Shown here in pieces: positions 1 through 8,950 of a stretch of 64,000 bases of DNA. The position numbers and the translations under genes were made by a program. This DNA comes from Balneicella halophila (GTDB taxonomy: Bacteria > Bacteroidota > Bacteroidia > Bacteroidales > Balneicellaceae), in the NCBI RefSeq assembly GCF_003096835.1, contig NZ_QENZ01000004.1:310001-374000 (forward strand), in the 5' to 3' direction. Under the pieces are notes generated by a model. That model saw nothing but the letters and a program-made list of their open reading frames with translations, was not told where the DNA came from and searched no databases. How positions within the stretch are numbered: position 1 is the stretch's first letter; every line of letters starts with the position of its first letter.

Positions 1-990
1 GTCGCCTATATGTTTTCAAGAGAATTTTCTTGGGAAGCTTTTAATACATTGTCTTTTTCAAAATTTTCTGCTTTTTGGTTGCTCTTATCTTGTCTTTTTA
101 TGGGACTGAGAGACCTCGGATATATGATTCGTCTCAAAATACTTTCAGAAGCCGACCTTACTTGGAAACAAGCTTTTCGTGTTATCATGCTTTGGGAGTT
201 TACCTCTGCAGTTACGCCTTCGGCTATTGGAGGAACTAGCTTAGCAGTAATCTACGTCAATAAAGAGGGGGTGCCTCTCGGTAGAAGTACGGCAATTGTT
301 ATGGCAACATCATTTCTGGATGAGCTGTATTTTATTATTATGTTTCCTCTCTTACTCCTTTTTTTAAATACTGATAATTTGTTTAACATACCACACGCCG
401 AGGAAGGAAGTGCTTGGTTAGCCCAAAATATTCTTTATTTGTGTTTGGTGGGTTATGCTATAAAGTTTTTGTGGGCGTGTATGCTTACCTACGGATTGTT
501 TTATAATCCGAGAGGTATGAAATATTTTTTATTGAAAGTATTTAAACTTCCGATTTTAAGACGTTTTAGAGGCAGAATGAATACCGTCGGTACAGATATG
601 GTAAACAGTTCCTATCGCTTGCGTACACGCAAGTGGAATTTTTGGGTGAAGTCATTTATTGCTACACTCATGTCATGGACTTCTCGTTATTGGGTTGTCA
701 ATGCTTTACTCGTTGCCTTTTGGGCAAACGCTTACGGATGGTCAGAACATTTTATTATTTTCGGACGTCAGCTCATCATGTGGATATTGATGCTTATAAG
801 TCCTACACCCGGTGGTAGTGGGTTCGCGGAGTTTGTTTTCAAAGAGTTTTTAGCAGAATTTATTCCCGGTGCTGGTGTAGCGATAGGAATAGCCCTGCTG
901 TGGCGTATTATTACGTATTATCCTTATCTGATCATTGGGGCTATTATCCTACCTCGATGGATTAAAGCTAAATTTAGATCTAAAGAATAA
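1..990 (+). CDS. Flippase-like integral membrane protein (LPG_synthase_TM family), 5' end cut by window
   Basis: The reading frame is open from base 1, so this is the C-terminal part (about 329 residues) of a longer gene that starts before the window; the ATG at 10 is probably internal. The protein is strongly hydrophobic with about six or more membrane segments. It carries the motifs SAVTPSAIGGTS (near residue 64) and SPTPGGSGFAE (near residue 265), which are typical of the lysylphosphatidylglycerol synthase transmembrane domain (PF03706, YbhN/AglD-like). In this family the membrane domain moves lipid-linked substrates across the inner membrane. No synthetase domain is visible here, so aminoacyl-lipid synthesis is not supported. 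A terminator follows. The family call is firm; the substrate is unknown. Confidence 0.85.
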   Translation, partial: VAYMFSREFSWEAFNTLSFSKFSAFWLLLSCLFMGLRDLGYMIRLKILSEADLTWKQAFRVIMLWEFTSAVTPSAIGGTSLAVIYVNKEGVPLGRSTAIVMATSFLDELYFIIMFPLLLLFLNTDNLFNIPHAEEGSAWLAQNILYLCLVGYAIKFLWACMLTYGLFYNPRGMKYFLLKVFKLPILRRFRGRMNTVGTDMVNSSYRLRTRKWNFWVKSFIATLMSWTSRYWVVNALLVAFWANAYGWSEHFIIFGRQLIMWILMLISPTPGGSGFAEFVFKEFLAEFIPGAGVAIGIALLWRIITYYPYLIIGAIILPRWIKAKFRSKE

Positions 991-1006
991 TCTGGGATAC
1001 TTAAAT

Positions 1007-1048
1007 AAAAAAAGAGCAACCTTAATTTTAAAAGTTACTCTTTTTTTT
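1007..1048. terminator. Bidirectional intrinsic terminator
   Basis: A stem of about ten pairs (arms AAAGAGCAAC and GTTACTCTTT) is flanked by an A-run on the left and eight T on the right. It can therefore end transcription from both convergent neighbours, the flippase-like gene and the zinc-ribbon gene. Confidence 0.8.
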
Positions 1049-1070
1049 AGATATTCAGAATAAAGTGGGA

Positions 1071-1913
1071 TTATTTTGTCACTTTACGTTTTCTTACCGT
1101 TCTCTTTTTCTTTTGTGCTGCTTTTTCAATATCCAATTGCTCTTGGGTATTGTCGTCGTCATTGATGTATTTATCAACAAGAATACGACCGCAATGCTCG
1201 CATACAATAATTTTCTTTCTAGCTCGTATATCTAACTGTCGCTGTGGTGGTATTTTATTGAAACAGCCACCGCAAGCGTCTCTGTTTACGGTAACAACCG
1301 CTAAGCCATTTCTAGCATTAGAGCGAATACGAGTATAGGCAACGGCTAAACGTTCTTCAAGATTATCAAGCAAAGCTTGTGATTTTTTTTCTAAAGCCTT
1401 CTCATCTTTTTCGGTTTCTGCAATTACTGCCTTTAGTTCAGATTTTTTCTCTTTTAATAAAGCCGTTTTTTGCTTGAGCTCGTCTTTCGATTGCTTTATT
1501 GCTTCTTTTTTGAAATCTTCAGTTGCAGAGAATTCTTTAATATGCTTTTCGGCTAATTCTATTTCTAACTCTTTGAACTCAATTTCTTTGGATAAAGCAT
1601 TAAATTCTCTATTGTTACGTACGTTGTTTTGTTGCTTCGTGTACTTTTCGATTAAGGCTTGATGTTCTTTAATCTCATTCTTCTTTGCTGAAATACTAGC
1701 AGTGCTTTCTTTCAGCTCCTCATCATGTTTGGCAACACGTGTTTGTAATCCTGCAACCTCGTCCTCCAAATCCTCTACTTCCAAAGGAAGTTCTCCTCTG
1801 AGTTTTCTAATTTCGTCTATTTCAGAATCAATTTGCTGAAGTTCGTATAAACTCTTCAGTTTATCCTCAACACTCACTTCTTCTTTGTTCGTTTTGATTG
1901 TTTTTTTTGCCAT
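1071..1913 (-). CDS. Coiled-coil protein with C4 zinc ribbon (CT398/CdsZ-like)
   Basis: A 280-residue protein with two parts. Residues about 15-195 are Glu/Lys-rich and form a long predicted coiled coil. The C-terminal part has four cysteines as CGGC (about 214/217) and CEHC (about 238/241), the C4 zinc ribbon of PF02591. The tail is very basic. Bacteroidales homologues have been named CdsZ, a regulatory zinc-ribbon protein; that name is from memory, so no symbol is given. It lies five bases downstream of the Nif3 gene and is probably its operon partner, last in the run M23-MerR-Nif3-zinc ribbon. A nucleic-acid or protein-binding role is inferred. Confidence 0.88.
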   Translation of the reverse strand: MAKKTIKTNKEEVSVEDKLKSLYELQQIDSEIDEIRKLRGELPLEVEDLEDEVAGLQTRVAKHDEELKESTASISAKKNEIKEHQALIEKYTKQQNNVRNNREFNALSKEIEFKELEIELAEKHIKEFSATEDFKKEAIKQSKDELKQKTALLKEKKSELKAVIAETEKDEKALEKKSQALLDNLEERLAVAYTRIRSNARNGLAVVTVNRDACGGCFNKIPPQRQLDIRARKKIIVCEHCGRILVDKYINDDDNTQEQLDIEKAAQKKKRTVRKRKVTK

Positions 1914-1918
1914 ATCGA

Positions 1919-3019
1919 CTATAAAAAGTAATTTATGGGATTGGTATCCAATTTTGTAAATGTGGTTGCAAAGTTAGGTAAATTTTCTGTAATTAACTCA
2001 TTAAATATTTCCATGCTGCAACGCTCGCTTTCGTAATGCCCTATATCAGCAATAATAATTTGCCTGTCTGCATCAAAAAAATCATGATATTTAAAATCGC
2101 CTGTGATAAAAATATCAGCATTAGCTCTTTTGGCATTTTCTAATAAAAAGCTTCCACTGCCACCACAAACAGCCACTGTCGAGATTTTGTCTTTGCATAA
2201 AGGAGTATGACGAATAACTTTTAGGTTGAAAGTGTCTTTTACAAATTCCAAAAAATCTTTAGTGGGCATGCTTTCACGAAGTTTTCCGATACAACCGATT
2301 CCAACCGAAGGATCTTCATTCTCCAATTCGTAGATGTCATAAGCCACTTCTTCGTATGGATGTGCTGTTTTTAAAGTAGCAATTGCTTGACTTAATAGAT
2401 GACGAGGTAGAATCGTTTCTGTGCGTATTTCTTCTTCTTTATGAAGTTCATTTTGTTTTCCCACATAAGGGGTTGTTCCATCTAAAGCACGAAAAGTTCC
2501 TAAGCCCTTAGTATTAAAACTACATTTATCATAATTGCCGATATGACCACAACCTGCGCTGAATAAAGCCTTGTTTACCGTTTCGACATGAGAAACCGGT
2601 ACAAAGCTTACAAGTTTCAATAGATTGTCCTTTTTCGTCGAAAGCATATGTATATCTTGTAGCCCAAGCATTTCAGAAATTTTAGTGTTTACGCCGCCCT
2701 GCACACTGTCTAAATTGGTATGTGATGCATAAAGAGCTATGTTGTTTTGAATGGCTTTAATTACAGTACGTTCTACGTAATTTCTACCGGTAAGACGTTT
2801 TAGTCCTTTAAAGATAATAGGGTGGTGGGCAACAACCATATTTGCATTGTTGGCAATAGCTTCTTCAACAACCTCTTCAGTAATGTCCACTGAAAGCAGA
2901 ACACCCGTAAGTTCCATATCCGCATCACCAACTAATAAACCTGCGTTATCATAACTTTCTTGGTAAGATGTAGGGGCTAATTTTTCTATTATTTTGCAAA
3001 TATCTTTAACTGTAGGCAT
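1919..3019 (-). CDS. Nif3-like dinuclear metal centre protein
   Basis: A 366-residue member of the NIF3/YbgI family (PF01784). Metal-ligand motifs are visible: AHHPIIFKG near residue 64, SHTNLDS near residue 100, and the C-terminal GDFKYHD and IGHYESER. The length, longer than the 250-residue YbgI, fits the family branch with an inserted PII/CutA-like domain in the middle (about 130-240). Family members form hexamers with two metals per subunit; the substrate is unclear, and GTP cyclohydrolase type I-like annotations are not well supported. The ATG overlaps the MerR stop by one base (TAATG), which suggests translational coupling. Confidence 0.93.
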   Translation of the reverse strand: MPTVKDICKIIEKLAPTSYQESYDNAGLLVGDADMELTGVLLSVDITEEVVEEAIANNANMVVAHHPIIFKGLKRLTGRNYVERTVIKAIQNNIALYASHTNLDSVQGGVNTKISEMLGLQDIHMLSTKKDNLLKLVSFVPVSHVETVNKALFSAGCGHIGNYDKCSFNTKGLGTFRALDGTTPYVGKQNELHKEEEIRTETILPRHLLSQAIATLKTAHPYEEVAYDIYELENEDPSVGIGCIGKLRESMPTKDFLEFVKDTFNLKVIRHTPLCKDKISTVAVCGGSGSFLLENAKRANADIFITGDFKYHDFFDADRQIIIADIGHYESERCSMEIFNELITENLPNFATTFTKLDTNPINYFL

Positions 3020-3351
3020 TAGAGTTTGTTTTTTATTTTTTCTAATAATGAATGAATATCTTTCAATTTGCGAAGTACTTCAATCTTGTGTTCTGTTTTT
3101 TCTCCGTGTAGCTCAAGTTCCTTTATTGCACCCTCGACAGTAAGTTTTTTGACTCTAATAAGATAATGGATTATTTCAATGTTTTCCATATCCTTAGCAG
3201 TGAAAAGCCGTACTCCTCTTTTGTTTTTTTTAGGTTTTAAAATACTAAAACGCTTCTCCCAATAACGAATGGCAGAAACCTCCTCATCGAAGTGGTTGGC
3301 AACCTCACTTATTGAGTAATATAACTTGTTAAATGTCGTCATATTAGTCAA
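3019..3351 (-). CDS. MerR-family transcriptional regulator (short)
   Basis: A 110-residue protein. The N-terminal winged helix-turn-helix reads YSISEVANHF...SAIRYWEKRF, with the RYWE signature of MerR proteins, followed by a short helical region (about 70-110) for dimerisation. There is no C-terminal effector domain and no cysteine set for metal sensing, so the signal is unknown. It overlaps the end of the M23 peptidase gene upstream by eight bases and the Nif3 start downstream by one base, so it is clearly inside an operon. MerR-like genes next to an M23 peptidase and alaS are common in Bacteroidales; the targets cannot be told from sequence. Confidence 0.9.
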   Translation of the reverse strand: MTNMTTFNKLYYSISEVANHFDEEVSAIRYWEKRFSILKPKKNKRGVRLFTAKDMENIEIIHYLIRVKKLTVEGAIKELELHGEKTEHKIEVLRKLKDIHSLLEKIKNKL

Positions 3352-4315
3352 AGGATTTTACAGAATTATTTGATTGGTGAATGATTTCTTCGTATTCTTC
3401 AGGACTCAAATCATTAAAGTAAAAATTAATAGGATTCAAAACTCTACCATTTTTGTGCACTTCATAATGCACATGTGGAGCTGTAGAGTCTCCTGTACTT
3501 CCCACATAACCGATGACATCACCTCGTTTCACTTTTTGACCTACTTTTGCTTTTGCTCGAATCATATGGGCGTAAAGCGTTTCATATCCACCATAATTAT
3601 GTTTTATAATTACATGTATTCCGTAGCCCTTAGACCTTTTTACTTTGGTGACCACACCATCTCCAGTGGCATAAATGTCAGTTCCTGACGGAGCGGCAAA
3701 GTCCATGCCTTTATGCATTCTATAAATTCCATAGATTGGATGCAGTCGCATACCGTAACCAGAAGGATGCGTGCGTAGTAATTCTTTACGAATAGGCATG
3801 ATTGCGGGTACAGATGTAAGCATCTCTTTTTGTAAATTGGCTAGTGATTCTATTTCATCAAGAGATTTACTTTGAACATAGGTTTTTTTTAGCATTTTAT
3901 CCAAGTCTTCTGCTGTTGTTCGTACCATTTCAGCATTCGACAAGGAATCCAACTTATTGTATTTATTGATACCACCCATTCCAGAATTTCTAAGTTCATT
4001 AGGAATGGGGTCTGCGTTCAGCAAGAAGCGATACAGATTATCATCTCTATTTTGAATGTCCTCTAAAACAGCATTAATATTTTGCAGTTTTTTATCCATA
4101 ACCTCATAGTTCGCTTTTAAGGCAGCATTTTCATTGAGAAGTTCCTGCTCTCTTGGTGAACCGATAAGTTCTCCAAAAAGCCAAAACGTCAGAAAGCCTG
4201 TTAGCATTGCAGTTACTATAAAACCTAAGGTTAACAATATCTTTTTTCGTGAGGGATTGCTTTGGTTTTCAAAGCGAACAGACTCCGGATTAAAACGGTA
4301 TTGGTTTTTTGCCAT
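3344..4315 (-). CDS. M23 (LytM) family zinc metallopeptidase, membrane anchored
   Basis: A 323-residue protein. A single membrane segment lies at about residues 27-47 and a helical periplasmic stretch at 60-170. The LytM domain is C-terminal (about 185-290) and has the metal motifs MHKGMDFAAP (H and D) and HVHYEVH. The zinc-ligand set looks complete, so it is either an active peptidoglycan endopeptidase or an activator scaffold. The layout (short cytoplasmic N-terminus, membrane helix, coiled coil, LytM) resembles cell-shape and division endopeptidases. It is the first gene of a minus-strand operon divergent from alaS, with a -7 element TAACTTTG on its strand at 4341-4348. Confidence 0.92.
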   Translation of the reverse strand: MAKNQYRFNPESVRFENQSNPSRKKILLTLGFIVTAMLTGFLTFWLFGELIGSPREQELLNENAALKANYEVMDKKLQNINAVLEDIQNRDDNLYRFLLNADPIPNELRNSGMGGINKYNKLDSLSNAEMVRTTAEDLDKMLKKTYVQSKSLDEIESLANLQKEMLTSVPAIMPIRKELLRTHPSGYGMRLHPIYGIYRMHKGMDFAAPSGTDIYATGDGVVTKVKRSKGYGIHVIIKHNYGGYETLYAHMIRAKAKVGQKVKRGDVIGYVGSTGDSTAPHVHYEVHKNGRVLNPINFYFNDLSPEEYEEIIHQSNNSVKSFD

Positions 4316-4340
4316 AAAAGATTTTATTCAAAATAATGCA

Positions 4341-4368
4341 CAAAGTTAGGTAAATAATCTATTTTTGC
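4341..4368. promoter_or_regulatory. Divergent promoter pair between the M23 gene and alaS
   Basis: On the minus strand TAACTTTG (complement of 4341-4348) fits the Bacteroidetes -7 consensus TAnnTTTG for the M23 operon. On the plus strand TATTTTTG (4360-4367) fits the same consensus for alaS. The two elements lie within 28 bases, so polymerases may compete. The -33 elements are weak. Confidence 0.55.
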
Positions 4369-4413
4369 AATTTAGGAGTAATGTTAAAAATAGCAAAAAA
4401 TAGAATAGATTCC

Positions 4414-7038
4414 ATGAAAGCAGCCCAAATAAGACAGCAATTTTTAGACTTTTTTGAAAGCAAGAAGCATACAATAGTTCCCTCTGCACCGATGGTCGTG
4501 AAAGATGACCCAACATTGATGTTTACTAACGCCGGAATGAATCAGTTTAAAGATATTTTCTTAGACTTGGCACCTATAAAACATACGAGAGTTGCAGACT
4601 CTCAAAAATGCTTGCGCGTTTCTGGTAAACACAACGACCTTGAGGAAGTAGGAGTTGATACCTATCATCATACGATGTTTGAGATGCTGGGTAACTGGTC
4701 TTTTGGTGATTATTTTAAAAAAGAAGCCATTGCGTGGGCGTGGGAGCTGTTAGTGGATGTTTATGGACTGCCTGAAGAAAGATTGTACGCAACAATTTTT
4801 GAGGGAAATCAAGAAGTACCTCGTGATACTGAAGCCTTTGATTTTTGGAAGCAATATTTACCTGAAGATAGAATCATCAATGGTAATGCCAAAGACAATT
4901 TCTGGGAAATGGGTGAGACCGGTCCTTGTGGTCCTTGTTCTGAGATTCATATCGATTTACGCGATGATGATGAACGTGAAAAGGTTAATGGACGAGACTT
5001 GGTAAACCAAGACCATCCGCTAGTTATTGAAATTTGGAATTTAGTATTTATTCAGTTTAATAGAAAATCTGGAGGTGTTTTAGAGAAGTTACCTAAAACC
5101 CACGTAGATACAGGAATGGGTTTTGAGCGTTTATGTATGGCGTTGCAAGGCAAGAAGTCTAATTATGATACCGATGTATTCCAGCCAATTATTCAAAGAA
5201 TAGCTCAACTTTCAAATAAAGAATATGGCAAGGACGAGCAAACAGATATAGCCATACGTGTAGTGGCAGACCATATACGTACTGTAGCTTTCTCTATTGC
5301 TGAAGGGCAATTGCCCTCAAACAATAAAGCAGGGTATGTCATCCGACGTATTTTACGTAGAGCAATTCGCTATGCCTACACTTTTTTAGGTATGAAAGAA
5401 CCATTCATTTACGAATTAGTATCGGTATTAGACGAGACTTTAGGCGGTCATTTTGAAGAAATAGGCAAGCAGAAAACATTGATAGAACAAGTAGTTAAGG
5501 AAGAAGAAAATGCTTTTCTAAGAACGCTTTCTAATGGTTTGAAATTGATGGATGATGTCATTCAAAAGGCAAAAAATAAAGATAGCAAAATCATAGAAGG
5601 TGATGTCGCTTTTAAATTGTATGATACTTACGGATTTCCTCTCGATTTGATTGATTTGATTGCTCGTGAACAAGGTTTCACTGTTGATAATGAGGGGTTT
5701 AATGTTGCGTTGGAGAAACAGCGCGCAGGTTCACGTACTGCTATTTCAGAAACCGATGAATGGACGTTCGTACGTGAAAATCAAGCACAGGAATTTATAG
5801 GCTATGATTATTCAGAATCAAAAATTGAATTAGTAAAATACCGAACCGTAACGGATAAGAAAAAAAAATTATATCATTTGGTGTTTAATCACACACCATT
5901 TTATGGAGAGAGTGGAGGACAAATAGGTGATACTGGAATAATAGAAGATGTCTTCGGTAATGAATATCATGTGATAAATACGATAAAGGAACATAATGAA
6001 ATTATCCATGTATTACCAAAGTTGCCCGAGCATTTAGATGCCACGTTTTCTGCAAAAATTGCCTTAGAGCGAAGAAATAATATCAAAAAGAATCACTCAG
6101 CAACTCATTTGCTTCACTATGCACTTCGCAAGGTGTTGGGAGATCATGTACAGCAAAAAGGCTCTTTGGTGGCTGATACACATCTCAGCTTTGACTTTTC
6201 TCATTTTCAAAAGATGACAGAAAACGAAATTGCTGAGGTTGAAGGGATTGTAAATAAACTAATTCAGCAAAATACTATATTGCAAGAAGAACGAGCTTTA
6301 CCGATAGATGAAGCAAAGAAACGAGGAGCTATGGCTCTTTTTGGAGAAAAGTACGGAGATGTAGTAAGAATGATTCAGTTTGGTGATTCGGTAGAGCTTT
6401 GTGGAGGTACTCATGTAAGTTCTACTGGAGAGATTGGCTTGCTAAAGATTACTTCGGAAAGCTCTATTGCCTCTGGTATCCGTAGGATTGAAGCTGTTAC
6501 GGGTAATGGCGCATTGAAGTATTTTAATGAGCATTTAACTATTGTAAAAGAATTAGAACAGACATTTAAAGTGCCTACACAAAAAGTACTTTCAAGCATT
6601 CATCATTTACAAGAGGAAAATAAAAAATTGCAACTCAAGATTAAGGAGTACCAGAAGCAAGCTTTGACTTCACTTAAAAAGGAACTGAAGGGAGATGTAA
6701 CTGAAAAAGATGGCATATCATGGTTGATTAAGAAATTGGAAGTGGAAAGTGCAGACCAAATCCGTGATTTGGCGTATCAGCTAAAAGGAGAAATTAACAA
6801 TTTGATTTTTATAGCGGGTGCTAATATAAAAGGCAAAGCTAACCTTACGATAATGTTTAGTCAAAATTTGGTTGAGAAGCATGGATTACACGCCGGAAAT
6901 CTAGTGCGAGAGGTAGCCAAAGAGATTCAAGGTGGAGGCGGAGGGCAACCATTCTTTGCTTCGGCAGGCGGTCGTAATCCTGAAGGAATTGAGAACGCTT
7001 TCGCAAAAGCAAAGGAAATGATTAAAGCAAAGTTATAA
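4414..7038 (+). CDS. alaS: Alanine--tRNA ligase
   Basis: Charges tRNA-Ala. The 874 residues match the normal length. The class II catalytic core is at the N-terminus (FTNAGMNQF, FEMLGNWSFGDYF). The editing domain carries HSATH near residue 561 and CGGTH near residue 663, the zinc-ligand set that clears mischarged Ser/Gly. A C-terminal DHHA1 domain ends in the glycine-rich GGGGGQPFFASAGG. The start at 4414 gives the usual N-terminus (MKAAQIRQQF). An in-frame ATG at 4381 would add 11 residues and has AGGAG just before it, but it lies only about 13 bases from the -7 element, so 4414 is preferred. Divergent from the M23 operon. Confidence 0.97.
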   Translation: MKAAQIRQQFLDFFESKKHTIVPSAPMVVKDDPTLMFTNAGMNQFKDIFLDLAPIKHTRVADSQKCLRVSGKHNDLEEVGVDTYHHTMFEMLGNWSFGDYFKKEAIAWAWELLVDVYGLPEERLYATIFEGNQEVPRDTEAFDFWKQYLPEDRIINGNAKDNFWEMGETGPCGPCSEIHIDLRDDDEREKVNGRDLVNQDHPLVIEIWNLVFIQFNRKSGGVLEKLPKTHVDTGMGFERLCMALQGKKSNYDTDVFQPIIQRIAQLSNKEYGKDEQTDIAIRVVADHIRTVAFSIAEGQLPSNNKAGYVIRRILRRAIRYAYTFLGMKEPFIYELVSVLDETLGGHFEEIGKQKTLIEQVVKEEENAFLRTLSNGLKLMDDVIQKAKNKDSKIIEGDVAFKLYDTYGFPLDLIDLIAREQGFTVDNEGFNVALEKQRAGSRTAISETDEWTFVRENQAQEFIGYDYSESKIELVKYRTVTDKKKKLYHLVFNHTPFYGESGGQIGDTGIIEDVFGNEYHVINTIKEHNEIIHVLPKLPEHLDATFSAKIALERRNNIKKNHSATHLLHYALRKVLGDHVQQKGSLVADTHLSFDFSHFQKMTENEIAEVEGIVNKLIQQNTILQEERALPIDEAKKRGAMALFGEKYGDVVRMIQFGDSVELCGGTHVSSTGEIGLLKITSESSIASGIRRIEAVTGNGALKYFNEHLTIVKELEQTFKVPTQKVLSSIHHLQEENKKLQLKIKEYQKQALTSLKKELKGDVTEKDGISWLIKKLEVESADQIRDLAYQLKGEINNLIFIAGANIKGKANLTIMFSQNLVEKHGLHAGNLVREVAKEIQGGGGGQPFFASAGGRNPEGIENAFAKAKEMIKAKL

Positions 7039-7059
7039 TCCACGAATAAAAAGATATTC

Positions 7060-8025
7060 ATGCATAAAAAAGCAACCATACTGTTAATTACGTTATTGAT
7101 TGCTTGTGTTTTTTGTTATGCTCAGTCGAAAACAGCAATACCTCAGAAGGGTGAAGGCTTACATGCATTTCTTATAAGAAATAAGTTGTCTGTAAGTAAA
7201 CATAAAACAAAATTTATAGAGTTAAATAAAGGAAAGTTTGGGAAAAACAACAGTTTATTGGCTGGTGTTGTTTATGAACTTCCTGATGATGAAGTGAACT
7301 TTGAAATACCTTTGTTTGGAAAAAAATACAAGAAATTTAAACAAAGGACAACTGCACTTAACGGTGCTGTGTTCTATTTAGTAAGTGGGCATGGAGGACC
7401 TGACCCTGGTGCGGTTGGTCACTATATGAAAAAACCTTTGCACGAGGATGAATATGCCTATGATGTTACGTTGCGTCTAGCACGAAAGTTAATGGAGAAC
7501 GGTGCGAAAGTTTATGTGATTATTCAAGATATAAAAGATGGTATTCGTGATGCCGCGGTTTTGTCTAATAGCAAACGGGAAACCTGTATGGGGAAGCGAA
7601 TCCCTATTAATCAATTAAAACGTTTGAAACAGCGTACAGATGCAGTCAATAAACTATATCATAAAGATAAATCAAGTTATAAGCGTTGCATTGTCTTGCA
7701 TGTAGATAGTCGCACCAAAACAAAGAAGTTAGATGTATTCTTTTATCATCATCCTAAAAGTAGCAAAGGCAAGCGATTGGTCAATAGCATTGCTGATACT
7801 TTCTCTGAAAAATACGGCAAACACCAACCAGGCAGAGGCTTTTCGGGTACTGTGAGTGACAGAGAACTCTATGTAGTACGGAAAACAATACCTCCAGTAG
7901 CTTTTATAGAATTAGGTAATATCCAAAACAGACGAGATCAGTTACGATTTGTGAAACCAAATAATCGTCAAGCACTCGCCAATTGGATTTACGAGGGTAT
8001 TAAGAATGACTTTCAGAAAAAGTAG
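7060..8025 (+). CDS. N-acetylmuramoyl-L-alanine amidase (Amidase_3), secreted
   Basis: A 321-residue protein with an N-terminal signal peptide (hydrophobic residues 6-21, cleavage near CYAQS). Residues about 30-80 (GLHAFLIRNKLS...) look like a short LysM-like segment. Residues about 105-320 form an Amidase_3 domain with the zinc motifs SGHGGPDPGA and HVDSR and a terminal FIELGNIQN that supplies the catalytic Glu. It cleaves the bond between muramic acid and the stem peptide in the periplasm, usually for daughter-cell separation. The stop codon directly abuts the stop of the convergent downstream gene, so no terminator fits between them. Confidence 0.92.
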   Translation: MHKKATILLITLLIACVFCYAQSKTAIPQKGEGLHAFLIRNKLSVSKHKTKFIELNKGKFGKNNSLLAGVVYELPDDEVNFEIPLFGKKYKKFKQRTTALNGAVFYLVSGHGGPDPGAVGHYMKKPLHEDEYAYDVTLRLARKLMENGAKVYVIIQDIKDGIRDAAVLSNSKRETCMGKRIPINQLKRLKQRTDAVNKLYHKDKSSYKRCIVLHVDSRTKTKKLDVFFYHHPKSSKGKRLVNSIADTFSEKYGKHQPGRGFSGTVSDRELYVVRKTIPPVAFIELGNIQNRRDQLRFVKPNNRQALANWIYEGIKNDFQKK

Positions 8026-8334
8026 TTACAGATTTAACTTTTTAATCATTTCGTCTGTCATATCATCAGAGTAGATACCGTAGGCATTCACAAGCACACC
8101 TTTTGTATCGTCCTTTAATGAAGAAATGGCGTAAAGTATAGAAGAATCAGCTGGATTAGTCTCACCTTCAAATCGGAAGAACTTATCAATTTCAAATTCA
8201 TTATGTAACAATTTGCATGATCTGTCACTCGCTTCTATACAGTTATTGTTAAGATTAAAATCTTTTGTGTATCCTTGCTTTCTTAAGCCCTCAATTCCAT
8301 GTACTAAAGTGTCGTAAGCTTCCATTTGTCTCAT
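8026..8334 (-). CDS. Conserved small protein of unknown function
   Basis: A 102-residue soluble protein with no signal peptide or membrane segment. It has two cysteines (CIEASDRSCKLL) and a C-terminal block with KGVLVNAYGIYSDDM. Similar small Bacteroidota proteins are often labelled phosphoribosylpyrophosphate synthetase in databases. That name is not credible here, because the protein is a third of the needed length and has no PRPP-binding loop. It lies four bases downstream of the membrane protein that follows the ECF sigma gene, so it is probably the third gene of that operon. Function unknown. Confidence 0.8.
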   Translation of the reverse strand: MRQMEAYDTLVHGIEGLRKQGYTKDFNLNNNCIEASDRSCKLLHNEFEIDKFFRFEGETNPADSSILYAISSLKDDTKGVLVNAYGIYSDDMTDEMIKKLNL

Positions 8335-8338
8335 TTTT

Positions 8339-8950
8339 TTATTGTAATTGTTTCAATTCTTCATAATTTTTCTTTAATCGACGCAATAGGAAACCATAAA
8401 GCAATCGATAAAAGAAATACAATGAAATCACTATAATTAATGTAACTGTAAATACTGCAAAAACTAAGCCTAACCAAAATGCTGTATTGTTTTTTACATT
8501 TGATGGAATATTAATTGCTTCTGAATCATAGATTAATATCCACCACGTGCTTAAAATTACCGAGAGAACAAACATCGCTAAATTGTAAATGATATAATAG
8601 CGTACCGTCTTTCGAAGTCTAAAAATGTTTGCCAAAAGCTCACTAACATTTTGTTCTACTTTTATTTTTTTAAAGTTGATAAAGAAAAGAATAATAAACC
8701 CGATGATAACAATATAGTTTACAACGCTAATTGCAGTAACAAAAAATTCAGAACTGTTGTTCAATTTCAAACTGCTTTCTGGTAATAGTAATGAAAATAA
8801 AATCCAGAATATAAATTCACCTAGACTGATGTAAAAAATCCATTTCGCTACTGAAGAAGATTTTCTCTTAAGCATCGCAAGAATTTGTTCCCTGCTGAAA
8901 GAGGTGGTTTTTTGCTCTTTCCAAACATTTTTTAATTGATTTATATCCAT
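8339..8950 (-). CDS. Four-helix membrane protein, possible anti-sigma partner
   Basis: A 203-residue protein. A short soluble N-terminus (MDINQLKNVWKEQ, typical of proteins encoded after ECF sigma genes in Bacteroidota) is followed by about four membrane helices (near 36-55, 73-92, 116-138, 156-180) and a basic coiled tail. It overlaps the sigma factor gene by ten bases, so the two are translated together. Position and topology suggest a membrane anti-sigma factor or co-regulator, but no zinc-finger anti-sigma motif (HxxxCxxC) is present, so this is inference. Homologues carry the misleading name beta-carotene monooxygenase. Confidence 0.75.
   Translation of the reverse strand: MDINQLKNVWKEQKTTSFSREQILAMLKRKSSSVAKWIFYISLGEFIFWILFSLLLPESSLKLNNSSEFFVTAISVVNYIVIIGFIILFFINFKKIKVEQNVSELLANIFRLRKTVRYYIIYNLAMFVLSVILSTWWILIYDSEAINIPSNVKNNTAFWLGLVFAVFTVTLIIVISLYFFYRLLYGFLLRRLKKNYEELKQLQ

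Noticed and set aside
4381-4413. Earlier alaS start codon at 4381
   Set aside because: It has a good AGGAG but sits too near the promoter and adds residues unlike AlaS N-termini; 4414 fits better, though 4381 is not excluded.
8026-8334. Phosphoribosylpyrophosphate synthetase annotation
   Set aside because: The protein is 102 residues and lacks any PRPP-binding loop, so the database name is not accepted.
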